Below are positions 23,333 to 32,093 of a DNA stretch of 64,000 nt, one piece after another (position 1 is the first letter of the stretch; every line of letters begins with the position of its first letter). The translations under genes were made by a program, and so were the position numbers. Source of the DNA: Chloroflexota bacterium (GTDB taxonomy: Bacteria; Chloroflexota; Anaerolineae; UBA4142); NCBI GenBank assembly GCA_016219275.1, contig JACRBM010000024.1:62001-126000 (forward strand), read 5' to 3'. The notes beneath the pieces were generated by a model. That model saw nothing but the letters and a program-made list of their open reading frames with translations, was not told where the DNA came from and did no database searches.

Positions 23333-26300
23333 CTACACGTTTTTCGCATTCTCTAATGCGTACTCGACTGCTTGATCAAGCGAGAGCGCGCGCCCTTCGG
23401 ATCTCGCCTTCTCAAACACCGGGTCACCCAATTGTGCGCGGATGGCTCCCCACTCTTCATCGTAGGTGCCTTTGATGGTCATCGGGTATGCACGCTGAGT
23501 CTCCCAGTGAAAATCCAACGTGCCGAGGATTCGCGCCGCTGGCTCTGGTTTGCCGAGCGGACCGATGCAGAGCGCGATCATTTGCAGAGTCATCACAATG
23601 GCAGAGATATTTCCGGCTTGACGATACAACTGCAATGCTCTCATCGCGCAAGCCATTGCCCGATGTAATTCGCCTTTCCAAAAAACAGCCGCCGCTTGAA
23701 TCATCGCGGCAATCGAATGGTAGCCAACGTGCTGCAACTCTTCGCAGATCGTTATCGCTTCGAGGGTATACGGCTCCGCTCTGTAGACATCCCGCGCGTA
23801 GGTGAGAGCAATCCCCAAATAGATCGCGGTAGCGGCAACGCCAATTTGATTACCCAGCGCGCGATGTTTGTCCATCGCTTGTTGCATCAACAGCACACCG
23901 CGCGCCAGATCGTTTTCGTGATCTTTTTTGGCAAGGAAGAATCCCAGGAACGACATTACCCACGCCGCCATAGTTTCGTCGCCCAGGTCCTGGAATATCT
24001 TCAAACTGGCAGCGCAACAATCTGCGGGATTGCGCCCACCGGGAACCGCCATCGGCAAAAATCCGTACGCCCAGCCCAATTGTTCGAAGGCAAAAGCGCT
24101 TTTCCAACCGTCTTCCGCAGATTGCGCGATGGCGAGCCCCTCTTCGCAAAAACGAATCGCGCTCGCCGGATCAAAGTGCCTCGCCGCGAGAAAACCCGCA
24201 AGGTTAAGCGCATGCGCGTGCAACGCATCCTGCCCCCACGCTTCGGTCTTGGGCAATAGCCGTTCCAGCCACGCGCGTCCCTCTGGCACCAAACCGCGCC
24301 AGGAAAAGAAATTGCGTAAGCCCCACGCGATTCGCAGTGCGATCCGGGGATCCGTTTCAAGCGCGTGCTCGAATGCCGCGCGCAAATCCGCGTAATTCCA
24401 TTCGATCCGCGCTTTCCACTCCAGCGCATCCGCGCGTCCCAGATGCGGATACGCTTGCTCGATCCATTCGACGAAATAATCGCGATGCCGCGTTTGCGCC
24501 TGCTCTGCTTCGCCTGACTCCGCTTGCGCGAATTTTTCGCGCGCGTACTGCCGCACCGTTTCCAACAGCCGATAGCGCGTCTCACTGTCCTTGTGCTCGA
24601 CGACGACGAGGGACTTGTCTATGAGTGAGGTGAGCAAATCCAAGACCCTAGAAGGATAAAGGATGAGGAACGGAGGATGAAGCGCGTTCATTTCACTTTC
24701 ATCCTTCACGCGAAGCGTTCCGCTTTCATCTTTTTGTGCGCACACCGCCTCGACTGCTTTCAACGAAAACCCGCCGGCAAATACCGACAATCGCCGCAAC
24801 AACACGCGCTCGGCATCGGACAGCAAATCGTAGCTCCAATCCATCGCCGCGCGCAGGGTTCGATGACGCGGCAATGCGTCGCGACTACCCCGCGTCAGCA
24901 GATTGAAACAATCATCTAGCCGCGCCGCGATTTCTTGCGCCGACAAGACTTGAAGCCGCGCGGCGGCAAATTCGATGGCAAGCGGAATTCCATCCAAACG
25001 CGAACACACTTGTGCGGCAGGCGCGGCGTTTTCCACCAGCCGCCAGTTTGCCGCGACGGACATGGCGCGTTCAGTGAAAAGTTGAATCGCATCGTACTGG
25101 CGCAATTGGTCGAGCGGCGGCAGGTGTTCCGCGTCCGGCGATGCCAGCGACGGCACACGCCACGCGACTTCGCCGCTGATGTTCAGGATTTCGCGGCTCG
25201 TCGCCATTATTCGCAACTTGGGACACGCGCTTGACAGCGTTCCGATCAACTGTGCGCACGCGCCGAGCAAATGTTCGCAATTGTCAACGACGAGCAACAA
25301 TTCTTTCGCGCGCAAATAATTGGTGAGCACACTGATCAACGCCATCCCCGGCGATTCGCTCAGGTTAAACACCATCGCAACCGTTTGCGGCACGAGCGCG
25401 GGATCGCTCAAGGCGGCGAGATCAACCCACCACACCCCATCGCGGAAATGATTGGTCGCCGCGAGATCCGTCGCCACTTGGATCGCGAGACGCGTCTTGC
25501 CGCATCCACCCGCGCCGGAGAGAGTCAGCAACCGCGTTTTCCCCACCAATTTCTTCAGTTCCTTTTGTTCCCTTTCTCTTCCGACAAAACTGGTCAGCGG
25601 CATCGGTAGATTCCCTAACCAGACGGCATGCGACGGACGACCGGTTTCTTCGGCGCGAATCTTTTCGTACAACGCAATAGTGTCACGCGATGGCGCGACA
25701 TTCAACTCCGCGCGTAACATGCGCTCACACTCGGCGTACTGCTTGAGTGCAGCGGCGCGGTTGCCCATCGCGATATAACAGACGATCAAATGTTGATGCG
25801 CGGCTTCGTTCGCCGGATCGCGCGCGAGGAGTTTCTGTGCAAGCGCGATCGCGTCGGCATAGCGGCTCTGCGAACGCGCGTGTTGAATCAACTGTAACAG
25901 CGCCGCGTGATACTGCGCGCGCACGCATTCGCGTTCTGCAAGAACCCAGTCGTCGTAGAAATCGGGAAGCAGGTCGCCGCGATAATTTTCGATTTTCGAT
26001 TTTAGGTTTTCGCTTTGCGCTTGACTCGCTAAATCGAAAATTTCGCGCGCGTCCACCCAGAGTGGGAACCCAGGATTGATCTGCGCCGTCTCGCGATCCG
26101 CGACAAGAATATCATCGCCGAGATGTTTGCGAATCGTAGCAAGTGCCGTGCGGAGCGAGGAGCGCGCATGCTCGTCAAGCACGTCGCCCCAGAAAAGCGC
26201 CGCCAGTTTTTCGCGGGGATGTTCATCCGGGAAGAGTAAAAGATAGGCGAGGAGCGATTCGATTTTGCGCGTGGGGAGGCGAACGACCTCTCCGTTTCGC

Positions 26301-26371
26301 TGGATGCGAAACGCGCCGAGGAGAAAAAACTGGAGTGAAGGTACATTTGTGGGAGTACGTTGGCTTGCCAT
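23333..26371 (-). CDS. Large SARP-type regulator: BTAD, NB-ARC ATPase, TPR
   Basis: Encodes 1012 residues. The N-terminal ~95 residues form an OmpR-like winged helix (LGAFRIQRNGEVVRLPTRK, REKLAALFWGD), followed by the BTAD domain to ~250, an NB-ARC ATPase (Walker A GAGGCGKT near 300, LLLVVDNCEH, RLDGIPLAIEFAAARL) and a long TPR-like helical part. Such proteins are signal-integrating transcription activators. GGGAGG lies before ATG 26371. Two stretches look like repeat DNA captured in frame: NLKSKIEN (~25985) and KDESEMNALHPPFLILYPSR (~24650-24710). The likely target is the adjacent promoter at 23244-23274. Confidence 0.92.
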   Translation of the reverse strand: MASQRTPTNVPSLQFFLLGAFRIQRNGEVVRLPTRKIESLLAYLLLFPDEHPREKLAALFWGDVLDEHARSSLRTALATIRKHLGDDILVADRETAQINPGFPLWVDAREIFDLASQAQSENLKSKIENYRGDLLPDFYDDWVLAERECVRAQYHAALLQLIQHARSQSRYADAIALAQKLLARDPANEAAHQHLIVCYIAMGNRAAALKQYAECERMLRAELNVAPSRDTIALYEKIRAEETGRPSHAVWLGNLPMPLTSFVGREREQKELKKLVGKTRLLTLSGAGGCGKTRLAIQVATDLAATNHFRDGVWWVDLAALSDPALVPQTVAMVFNLSESPGMALISVLTNYLRAKELLLVVDNCEHLLGACAQLIGTLSSACPKLRIMATSREILNISGEVAWRVPSLASPDAEHLPPLDQLRQYDAIQLFTERAMSVAANWRLVENAAPAAQVCSRLDGIPLAIEFAAARLQVLSAQEIAARLDDCFNLLTRGSRDALPRHRTLRAAMDWSYDLLSDAERVLLRRLSVFAGGFSLKAVEAVCAQKDESGTLRVKDESEMNALHPPFLILYPSRVLDLLTSLIDKSLVVVEHKDSETRYRLLETVRQYAREKFAQAESGEAEQAQTRHRDYFVEWIEQAYPHLGRADALEWKARIEWNYADLRAAFEHALETDPRIALRIAWGLRNFFSWRGLVPEGRAWLERLLPKTEAWGQDALHAHALNLAGFLAARHFDPASAIRFCEEGLAIAQSAEDGWKSAFAFEQLGWAYGFLPMAVPGGRNPADCCAASLKIFQDLGDETMAAWVMSFLGFFLAKKDHENDLARGVLLMQQAMDKHRALGNQIGVAATAIYLGIALTYARDVYRAEPYTLEAITICEELQHVGYHSIAAMIQAAAVFWKGELHRAMACAMRALQLYRQAGNISAIVMTLQMIALCIGPLGKPEPAARILGTLDFHWETQRAYPMTIKGTYDEEWGAIRAQLGDPVFEKARSEGRALSLDQAVEYALENAKNV

Positions 26372-26453
26372 TTTTGCCTCCCGACAAAAAATGTCATCGT
26401 ACACCGAGTACCCAAATTGTACGACAGATGTTTGATCCTGTCAATGAAATGCA

Positions 26454-26484
26454 AACCCGGCGTCTCAATGAGAGACACCGGGTT
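26454..26484 (-). terminator. Hairpin after the DsrE-like gene
   Basis: AACCCGG..TCTC-AATGA-GAGA..CCGGGTT, placed just past the stop of the DsrE gene. The U-tract is weak (TTTGCATTT on the minus strand). Confidence 0.6.
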
Positions 26485-26505
26485 CATTTCTGTACGCGTC
26501 ACGCG

Positions 26506-27006
26506 TTAGATGAAAATGATCTGCGCGCCTTCGGTCATGTCCATGAAATCGCCGGCGGTGACGATGTCAAGCACGCCGTCAACGAAATCGTCCTTCGTCA
26601 GTCCGAACATGTCCACCGACATTTTGCACGCGTACATTTTTGCGCCCGCATCCACGAGCATTTGCAAATACTCGCGTACGGTCGGCACGCCGAGTTTTTT
26701 CATCTTGCTGTTCATCAAGGTTGTCGCAAACGCGGTCATCCCTGGAATCACGCCCGCGATTTGCGGAATGCCGATGTAACCCGGCACACCCATCATGTTC
26801 ATCTTCATGCTGGCGTTGCTAATCGGCGGGATTTCGAGATGGTCCACGCGATCCTTGTTAATCATGTCCAAGCCCCAGAACGTGAAAAAGATCGTCACGT
26901 CAATGCCATTGCCCAGCGCCGCCCAGCCCATCACGAGTGCGGGATACGCCATGTCCAAGTTGCCTTTCGAACAAATGAATGCGACCTTGCGATTCTCGTC
27001 TGCCAT
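26506..27006 (-). CDS. DsrE/DsrF-like (DsrE2-type) protein
   Basis: A 166-residue DsrE-fold protein: VAFICSKGNLDMAYPALVMG at the N-terminus and VDAGAKMYACKMSVDMFGL with the conserved active Cys. DsrE2 proteins act as sulfur carriers or persulfide handlers at membranes. It is the last gene of the ArsR-SQR-DUF1641-DsrC-DsrE unit. GGAG RBS before ATG 27006. Confidence 0.9.
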   Translation of the reverse strand: MADENRKVAFICSKGNLDMAYPALVMGWAALGNGIDVTIFFTFWGLDMINKDRVDHLEIPPISNASMKMNMMGVPGYIGIPQIAGVIPGMTAFATTLMNSKMKKLGVPTVREYLQMLVDAGAKMYACKMSVDMFGLTKDDFVDGVLDIVTAGDFMDMTEGAQIIFI

Positions 27007-27102
27007 TTCGATTTCTCCTTTGAAAATTCATTGCCCGCGAAGGGCGCCAAGGTTTTGGAGAGATTCTTCGTGACCGTGGTGTTCTTCGTGGGACAGTTTT
27101 TT

Positions 27103-27417
27103 TTACACGCAACCTTCGGGTTTGCCGAGACCGGAAATTTTCGCGACTTTTTTCGCGGGACCTTTGGGGAACCACGCGAACAAATCCTTGGTGGATACGC
27201 CAGCGCCGGTTGTGATTTGACGCAACGTCGGCGCTTTGCCGCTGCCCGCGCTCGCGCGACAAAAATCAATGATCTTCCAGTGATTCGCAGTTAATTCGGC
27301 GATGCCTTCTTCCTTCGCCATCTCTACCGCGATCTCTTTGCTCCACTCGCTCGGATTCGTCATGAATCCTTCGTCGTTCACTTGCACGGTCTTGCCCGCG
27401 ATTGTTTTCGTTGCCAT
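27103..27417 (-). CDS. DsrC/TusE family sulfur-carrier protein
   Basis: A 104-residue DsrC fold: EGFMTNPSEWSKEIA, AELTANHWKIIDFCR, LFAWFPKGPAKKVAKISG and the C-terminal KPEGCV. The penultimate Cys is kept. The second DsrC cysteine, about ten residues earlier, is absent (KKVAKISG), so it resembles single-Cys TusE-like carriers rather than the dissimilatory sulfite reductase partner. AAGGAGG before ATG 27417. Sulfur relay within this cluster is inferred. Confidence 0.92.
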   Translation of the reverse strand: MATKTIAGKTVQVNDEGFMTNPSEWSKEIAVEMAKEEGIAELTANHWKIIDFCRASAGSGKAPTLRQITTGAGVSTKDLFAWFPKGPAKKVAKISGLGKPEGCV

Positions 27418-27435
27418 CGTTTGCCTCCTTAAATG

Positions 27436-27474
27436 TATAACAAATTTCATGGCAAGTTGGAAACTTGCCCTACG
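27436..27474. repeat. Dispersed hairpin repeat (GGCAAGTTGG type)
   Basis: GGCAAGTTGGAAACTTGCC followed by CTAC between the DUF1641 and DsrC genes. Same family as the 52-bp array at 3.07 kb. Confidence 0.8.
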
Positions 27475-27475
27475 G

Positions 27476-28144
27476 TCACGCTTGCGACCCGACGACACTC
27501 AGCACGCGCATCGTCAGCGCCAAGCCGCGGCGCACCGCCGGATCGCGCATTTGATTCATCAGCGCGAACAGCGACGTGTCCACCGGCTTTTCGATTTCGC
27601 TTTGCGCGATCATCAACGTGTTACGCACGAACGTCATAATCTCCGGCTGGGTCATGTCTTTGACGACGTTCAGAATCAGGACGACATTCTCACCCAGCTT
27701 TTTCACATCGTCCTCGCTAAACGAGGTGACGATGTTGTCCATGATTTGGATGCCGCCCTGCGCGAAGGTGAAATAGCCCTTGCGTTCCATCACCTCGAGC
27801 GTGTCCACTGCTTTGCCGAATGCCTGGTCGGTGAGCGGACTCATCGTCTCGATTAGTTCCATCGCGCTTTCAAGTTGGTCGAGCATTTTTTCGAGATTGC
27901 GTCCGTTGCGTAGCAATCGTTTGAGCAAGCGCAGTAAATCATTGAGGTCAACGTACTCTTGCACCTCTTCCAACTGCTCGACGGTCAAGCGAAATGCGTC
28001 GTTTGCGATCGGCATCAGATCGCGCATCAATTCTTCGCGATCACGGCGACCGCGTTCGGCGGCTTGGGCTTGCTCGGTCAAGTACTGAATTTGCGTCGAG
28101 AGCGCGTCTACTTTTTGGTTGAGGTCAGCCATCGTCTGATCCAT
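27476..28144 (-). CDS. DUF1641 family protein
   Basis: A 222-residue mainly helical protein. It has an N-terminal coiled coil (LNQKVDALSTQIQYLTEQAQ) and the DUF1641 core (GYFTFAQGGIQIMDNIVTSF, MTQPEIMTFVRNTLMI). DUF1641 genes commonly sit next to sulfide:quinone oxidoreductase or formate dehydrogenase genes, as here. It starts at ATG 28144 after TAGGAGG, 8 bp after the SQR stop. Probably an accessory or membrane-docking subunit (inference). Confidence 0.88.
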   Translation of the reverse strand: MDQTMADLNQKVDALSTQIQYLTEQAQAAERGRRDREELMRDLMPIANDAFRLTVEQLEEVQEYVDLNDLLRLLKRLLRNGRNLEKMLDQLESAMELIETMSPLTDQAFGKAVDTLEVMERKGYFTFAQGGIQIMDNIVTSFSEDDVKKLGENVVLILNVVKDMTQPEIMTFVRNTLMIAQSEIEKPVDTSLFALMNQMRDPAVRRGLALTMRVLSVVGSQA

Positions 28145-28152
28145 TGCGCCTC

Positions 28153-29388
28153 CTATTTGCTCCACTTGCCCGCCATGCTCATTTTCGCCGGCAGCGGCAG
28201 TTCTTGTCCCTTGAGCAGAATGTTCCAGTACATCCAGCGGAACATCAACTTGCCCCAGTGATTCGCTTCCGATTCTTGCAACAACGAAAATGGTCCGACG
28301 CCGGGTAGCGGATAGTGACCGGGCAAGGGTTCGACATCATAATTGAAATCAATCAGCAACCCTTTGCCGAAACCCGATTCGATGAAACAATTTGCGTGAC
28401 CGTCGAACGTCGGCAACATGTCCAAGCCGTCAATGTAACGCGTAAAGTTCTCGCTGAAACAGTCCACCGCAAAGTGCGCGACCGAACCAGCTTTCGAGGT
28501 TGGCAATGACGCGGCATCGCCGAGCGCGAACACGTTCGAGTACTTGGGCGAGACGAACGTGTGCTTGTCCACTGCGACATAGTTGAGTTCGTCGCCCATC
28601 CCGGAACGAGCGATCGCTTCGTCGCCCATATTGACCGGCACGCTGACGAGCAAATCGTACTCGATCTCGCGTTCGTCATACGAGATGATTTTCTTGGCGT
28701 CGGGAGAAACTTCCATCAACATGAACTCGGGTTCGATCTTGACGCCTTTGCGATCCAGAATATCGCCGAGATGTTTGGACGCGGTCGGTTTGGTGAACGC
28801 GCCGGGGAGCGGCGTCGCGTAGATCAACTCGACACGGTCGCGCATGCCTTGCTCGTGAAAGAACCAATCGGCGAGCATGATGAATTCGAGCGGCGCGACC
28901 GGGCACTTGATCGGATTCTCGACGACGTTGAGCACCAAGCGTCCGCCTTGCCAGGTTCGCAAATGTTTGGCGAGCGCCAGCGCGCCTTCGACGGTGTAGA
29001 AATCGTAGATGGATTTGTACCACTCGTGTTCGTTCAAACCGGTCGTTTGCTCCGGGTGCGTGCGCGTGCCGGTCGCAATCACGAGGAAATCGTAATTGAG
29101 ATAGCGCCCGTCCTTCGCCAACTTGACGCGATTGTGTTCCGGTTCGATCACGTCAATCGCGGACGTGATGAACTCGACGCCGGGCGGAATGAAATCGCGC
29201 TTGGGTTTGATGACGTCGTTCTTGCTGTACATCCCAAACGGGATGAACAGAAAACCTGGCTGATAATAGTGCGTTTCGTGTTGGTCTACGATGGTGATGT
29301 GCCAGTCGTCCGAATCCAACAACCGGCTCAACCGATTCACAACCATCGTGCCAGCCGTGCCAGCGCCGAGGACTAACAGTTTTTTCAT
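28153..29388 (-). CDS. sqr: Sulfide:quinone oxidoreductase-like flavoprotein
   Basis: A 411-residue FAD enzyme. N-terminal dinucleotide fold LVLGAGTAGTMVVNRL, FAD/NAD motif VIATGTRTHP, and VFALGDAASLPTSKAGS near 287. Candidate redox cysteines are Cys162 (IKCPVAPLEF) and Cys334 (HANCFIESG), as in SQR. The C-terminal part is amphipathic with aromatic residues, fitting monotopic membrane binding. It would oxidise sulfide and reduce quinone; subtype not assigned. First structural gene after ArsR. Confidence 0.9.
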   Translation of the reverse strand: MKKLLVLGAGTAGTMVVNRLSRLLDSDDWHITIVDQHETHYYQPGFLFIPFGMYSKNDVIKPKRDFIPPGVEFITSAIDVIEPEHNRVKLAKDGRYLNYDFLVIATGTRTHPEQTTGLNEHEWYKSIYDFYTVEGALALAKHLRTWQGGRLVLNVVENPIKCPVAPLEFIMLADWFFHEQGMRDRVELIYATPLPGAFTKPTASKHLGDILDRKGVKIEPEFMLMEVSPDAKKIISYDEREIEYDLLVSVPVNMGDEAIARSGMGDELNYVAVDKHTFVSPKYSNVFALGDAASLPTSKAGSVAHFAVDCFSENFTRYIDGLDMLPTFDGHANCFIESGFGKGLLIDFNYDVEPLPGHYPLPGVGPFSLLQESEANHWGKLMFRWMYWNILLKGQELPLPAKMSMAGKWSK

Positions 29389-29487
29389 TGATATTCTCCA
29401 CTTGGGAATTGGGTTGTGTACAAAAAATTACCTCTTCGCGAATTTGTCGAAGAGGCAATCCTCACCTCAAAAATTGTTCCGCCCATT

Positions 29488-29820
29488 TTAGGCAATCGCG
29501 TCCGCGAGCGCGCTGCGTTTATTCAAATGATCGGCGAGCACCTCGCGCAGCAAATCGAGCGCCTTGATGATGCGTTTGTCGGCGAGCGTGTAGATGATGT
29601 TCGCTCCTTTGCGTTCGGCGATCACCATGCCGCGCTCGCGCAGAATCTTCAAGTGCCGCGACACCGTCGGTTGAGGCATCTCCAATAATTCGGCAAGTTC
29701 CATCACGTTTTGGGGATTTTCGAACAGGGCGTATAAAATCGCGATGCGTTTTGGATCGGACAGTCCTCCGCAGATTTCCGCGTGGAGATGATTAATCTCG
29801 CCGAGTAGTTTTTTATCCAT
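29488..29820 (-). CDS. ArsR family transcriptional regulator
   Basis: A 110-residue winged-helix repressor: LSDPKRIAILYAL, MELAELLEMPQPTVSRHLKILRERG and VIAERKGANIIYTL. No metal-site ELCVCDL motif is visible; a single Cys lies in EICGGL. GGAGAA precedes ATG 29820. A 20-bp palindrome sits 22 bp upstream of its start, suggesting autoregulation and control of the sqr cluster, perhaps by reactive sulfur (inference). Confidence 0.9.
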   Translation of the reverse strand: MDKKLLGEINHLHAEICGGLSDPKRIAILYALFENPQNVMELAELLEMPQPTVSRHLKILRERGMVIAERKGANIIYTLADKRIIKALDLLREVLADHLNKRSALADAIA

Positions 29821-29841
29821 CACGTTCTCCAGGATTGACAC

Positions 29842-29861
29842 ATATTCGTTAATGCGTATAT
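29842..29861. promoter_or_regulatory. Candidate ArsR operator
   Basis: ATATTCG-N6-CGTATAT, one mismatch in a 7+7 palindrome, just upstream of the arsR start. Confidence 0.6.
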
Positions 29862-30018
29862 CTAACTTCACGCACAATCATATAATCGCAAGGTCGGAAT
29901 CTGGTCAAAGCCGTGTACCCAGAAAAGTGAAAGTTTGGCGCGCGGCTTGGCGGCGTTATGTTATAATCGCGCCGGGCAAGTAGAGAAACCTGCCCGACAA
30001 TCTCAAGGAGCATTCGTT

Positions 30019-30192
30019 ATGAAATCGCTCGCGTATCATCTGCCGATCGCGCTCGTCGCGTTTCTGCTCGCGCTGTTGCTCGCCACCGACCTTGCCTTCA
30101 CGCGCGATGCGCGCGTGCTGGCGACCTTGCTCGCGCCAACGTTGTGGATCGGGTTGGATGTTTTATTCGGCAAAGCACCGGCGAGGCAATGA
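30019..30192 (+). CDS. Small two-helix membrane protein
   Basis: A 57-residue peptide MKSLAYHLPIALVAFLLALL.. with two hydrophobic segments. AAGGAG lies 8 nt before the ATG, and the stop overlaps the next start (ATGA), so the two are translationally coupled. Function unknown. Confidence 0.65.
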   Translation: MKSLAYHLPIALVAFLLALLLATDLAFTRDARVLATLLAPTLWIGLDVLFGKAPARQ

Positions 30193-30767
30193 TGTATACG
30201 AACATGCTCGAATTCGGCGCAATCGTTTTGTTGATCGGCTCGCTCTGGCACGCGGTCCACTACCTGGGTCGCGCGTGGGCGCAACAATGGTTCATCGCCG
30301 CGGCGATGTTCGCGGCGATCCGCGAGACGATCATCCAGGTCGTTTTGCAAACGTACATTTTCGAGGCGCGCATGTTGCGGCTCGGCATCGTGCCGCTCGC
30401 GATGATTCTGCTCTACCCGAGTGTGCTATATCTCGCGTACCATTTCGCGCGGCGATTGGTCACGCGCCCGGCATGGATCGCGGTCATCATGTTTGCCGTC
30501 GCGGCGAGCATCGGCTTGGCGTTAGAGGCGACCGCGGCGCAAGCCGAGTGGTGGGTGTACACTGGCGCGCCGCGCATGATGTTCGGCGGCGTGCCGCTGG
30601 GTGCCCCGTTCGTGTGGGGCGGCGCGGCGGCGATTTTCTACGCGATCTTTGATCGCATTAGCAAGGCGCGTCTGTCGGAGCAAGGCAAGTTGTATGCGCT
30701 CGTTACGCTTTCGCCGGTGATCGCGTTAGCGCATTTGTTGTGGATGGTGGTGGTGGGGATGGTGTAA
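30189..30767 (+). CDS. Multi-pass membrane protein
   Basis: Encodes 192 residues with about six transmembrane helices (LEFGAIVLLIGSLWHAVHYL, VPLAMILLYPSVLYLAYHF, IAVIMFAVAASIGLALEATA). PRMMFGGVPLGAPFVWGGAAAI recalls DUF422/carotenoid-biosynthesis-like membrane proteins, but the match is not strong. Two adjacent ATGs (30189, 30192). Paired with the small gene upstream. Confidence 0.7.
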   Translation: MMYTNMLEFGAIVLLIGSLWHAVHYLGRAWAQQWFIAAAMFAAIRETIIQVVLQTYIFEARMLRLGIVPLAMILLYPSVLYLAYHFARRLVTRPAWIAVIMFAVAASIGLALEATAAQAEWWVYTGAPRMMFGGVPLGAPFVWGGAAAIFYAIFDRISKARLSEQGKLYALVTLSPVIALAHLLWMVVVGMV

Positions 30768-30784
30768 ACAAATATGGGCAGGCG

Positions 30785-30826
30785 AAAAAAATCCGCTCCA
30801 CATTTTTCGTGGAACGGATTTTTTAT
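30785..30826. terminator. Bidirectional intrinsic terminator
   Basis: AAAATCCGCTCCAC and GTGGAACGGATTTTTT pair around a T-rich loop. A-tract and T-tract on opposite sides allow use by the membrane gene (plus) and by the tRNA-Gly transcript (minus). Confidence 0.88.
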
Positions 30827-30832
30827 TTCCAG

Positions 30833-30904
30833 AGCGGGAGATGGGATTTGAACCCACGGCATCCACCTTGGGAAGGTGGCGTTCTGCCACTGAACTACTC
30901 CCGC
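30833..30904 (-). tRNA. tRNA-Gly(CCC)
   Basis: A 72-nt cloverleaf. Acceptor GCGGGAG/CTCCCGC with discriminator T, D-arm AGTTCAGTGGCAGAAC, anticodon arm CCACC-TTCCCAA-GGTGG (anticodon CCC), T-arm GTGGGTTCAAATCCCAT. CCA is not encoded. Confidence 0.95.
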
Positions 30905-30941
30905 AATCTTGCCTGGATTATACGCGAGAACTCGCATCACG

Positions 30942-32075
30942 TCAAGACGAAATCGCGGACTCGGCGTGTCGCTCCAACGGCACATTCGGTCGCACGAGCA
31001 ACTCGCGGGCAACCTGCAGCAACGTCGGCGGATGCAACAACATATTCGCGTAACTCGCGTTCGCCATCGGGCACGCGCACTCGCCCGCCGCGATGCTCGC
31101 GCGCAAGTTCTTGAGTGCTCCGATTTTCTCAAACCAAATTGGACGCAAATCGTAATTGGTAATTCGTAAGTTGCCAACTGGCTCGGCGCGAATACAACAC
31201 GACCATACGTCGCCGTTCGGCGCAAGATGTCCGCTCGCCCAGCCGGCAAAGCAAGGAATGACCTGCCGTTGTTCGATCAATGTCTGTTTCGCCATCTGAT
31301 AATAACGCGCGCGAAACGATTGCGTGATGCGCGCAAAGCCGCGCGCGTGAGTCGCGCGTGCGCGCGCGCTGAGAAAATCCGCAATCGGCGCGTACTCGCG
31401 CGCGAGCGGCGTGATGCCCAGCCCGACCGTATCGAGTTCGACGCGTTCCTCGGCGACCTCGGTGATGTACGAATCGGGTGCGAGCGGTTGCAAGCCGGCG
31501 TAAATATCGCGAAAGCGTTGAACGTTGAATTGCGAAATGACCGAGTGAATGCTCAACACGAGATTGGAGTGCTGTTTCTGCAAATCCTTCAGCGCGCGCC
31601 ACGTCTCCATCGCCTTGTTCCAGTTTCCCGGCACCAGTCGAATATCGTCGTGCTCCGCGCCGATGCCATCGAGTGAAAGGTTGATGCCGATGCGCGAGCG
31701 CGGCGCGCCTGCGCAAATCTTCGCGACGCCTTCCGCAATGCGTTGCGTGAGAATGCCATTCGTCGGAATTGTGATGTACTCGGGGCGACAGAGTTGATAA
31801 CCGGCGAGCACCATCTCGGGCAAATCTTTGCGGAGAAAGGGTTCGCCGCCGGTGAACGTCAAGTAAATCGGACCATGTCCGATATTCTGGAAAACACGCG
31901 TCCATTCGTCGAGCGTGAGATCGTCGTTCGGTTTGCGCCACACGTCGCACGTCCGGCATTTCGAGTTACACCGGTACGACACGCTGACGACGATGCTGAA
32001 CGGCAACAATTTCGGAAAGCCGAAACGATAGAACGACCAGTAGAGTGGAATCTTGGGGAGAAGCGAGGCGAGCAT
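30942..32075 (-). CDS. Radical SAM/SPASM domain protein
   Basis: Encodes 377 residues. The [4Fe-4S] motif is CNSKCRTC (CxxxCxxC) near residue 36, then [12 protein letters not shown] and LSLDG, typical of SPASM-type radical SAM enzymes. Later cysteines CFAGW, WSCC and CACP form the SPASM auxiliary-cluster region. The stretch [15 protein letters not shown] contains an intergenic-type repeat (AATTACGA) read in frame. Such enzymes modify peptides or small molecules; target unknown. End of the minus-strand radical SAM cluster. Confidence 0.9.
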   Translation of the reverse strand: MLASLLPKIPLYWSFYRFGFPKLLPFSIVVSVSYRCNSKCRTCDVWRKPNDDLTLDEWTRVFQNIGHGPIYLTFTGGEPFLRKDLPEMVLAGYQLCRPEYITIPTNGILTQRIAEGVAKICAGAPRSRIGINLSLDGIGAEHDDIRLVPGNWNKAMETWRALKDLQKQHSNLVLSIHSVISQFNVQRFRDIYAGLQPLAPDSYITEVAEERVELDTVGLGITPLAREYAPIADFLSARARATHARGFARITQSFRARYYQMAKQTLIEQRQVIPCFAGWASGHLAPNGDVWSCCIRAEPVGNLRITNYDLRPIWFEKIGALKNLRASIAAGECACPMANASYANMLLHPPTLLQVARELLVRPNVPLERHAESAISS

Positions 32076-32093
32076 TGATCTAATTTCCGTGGG

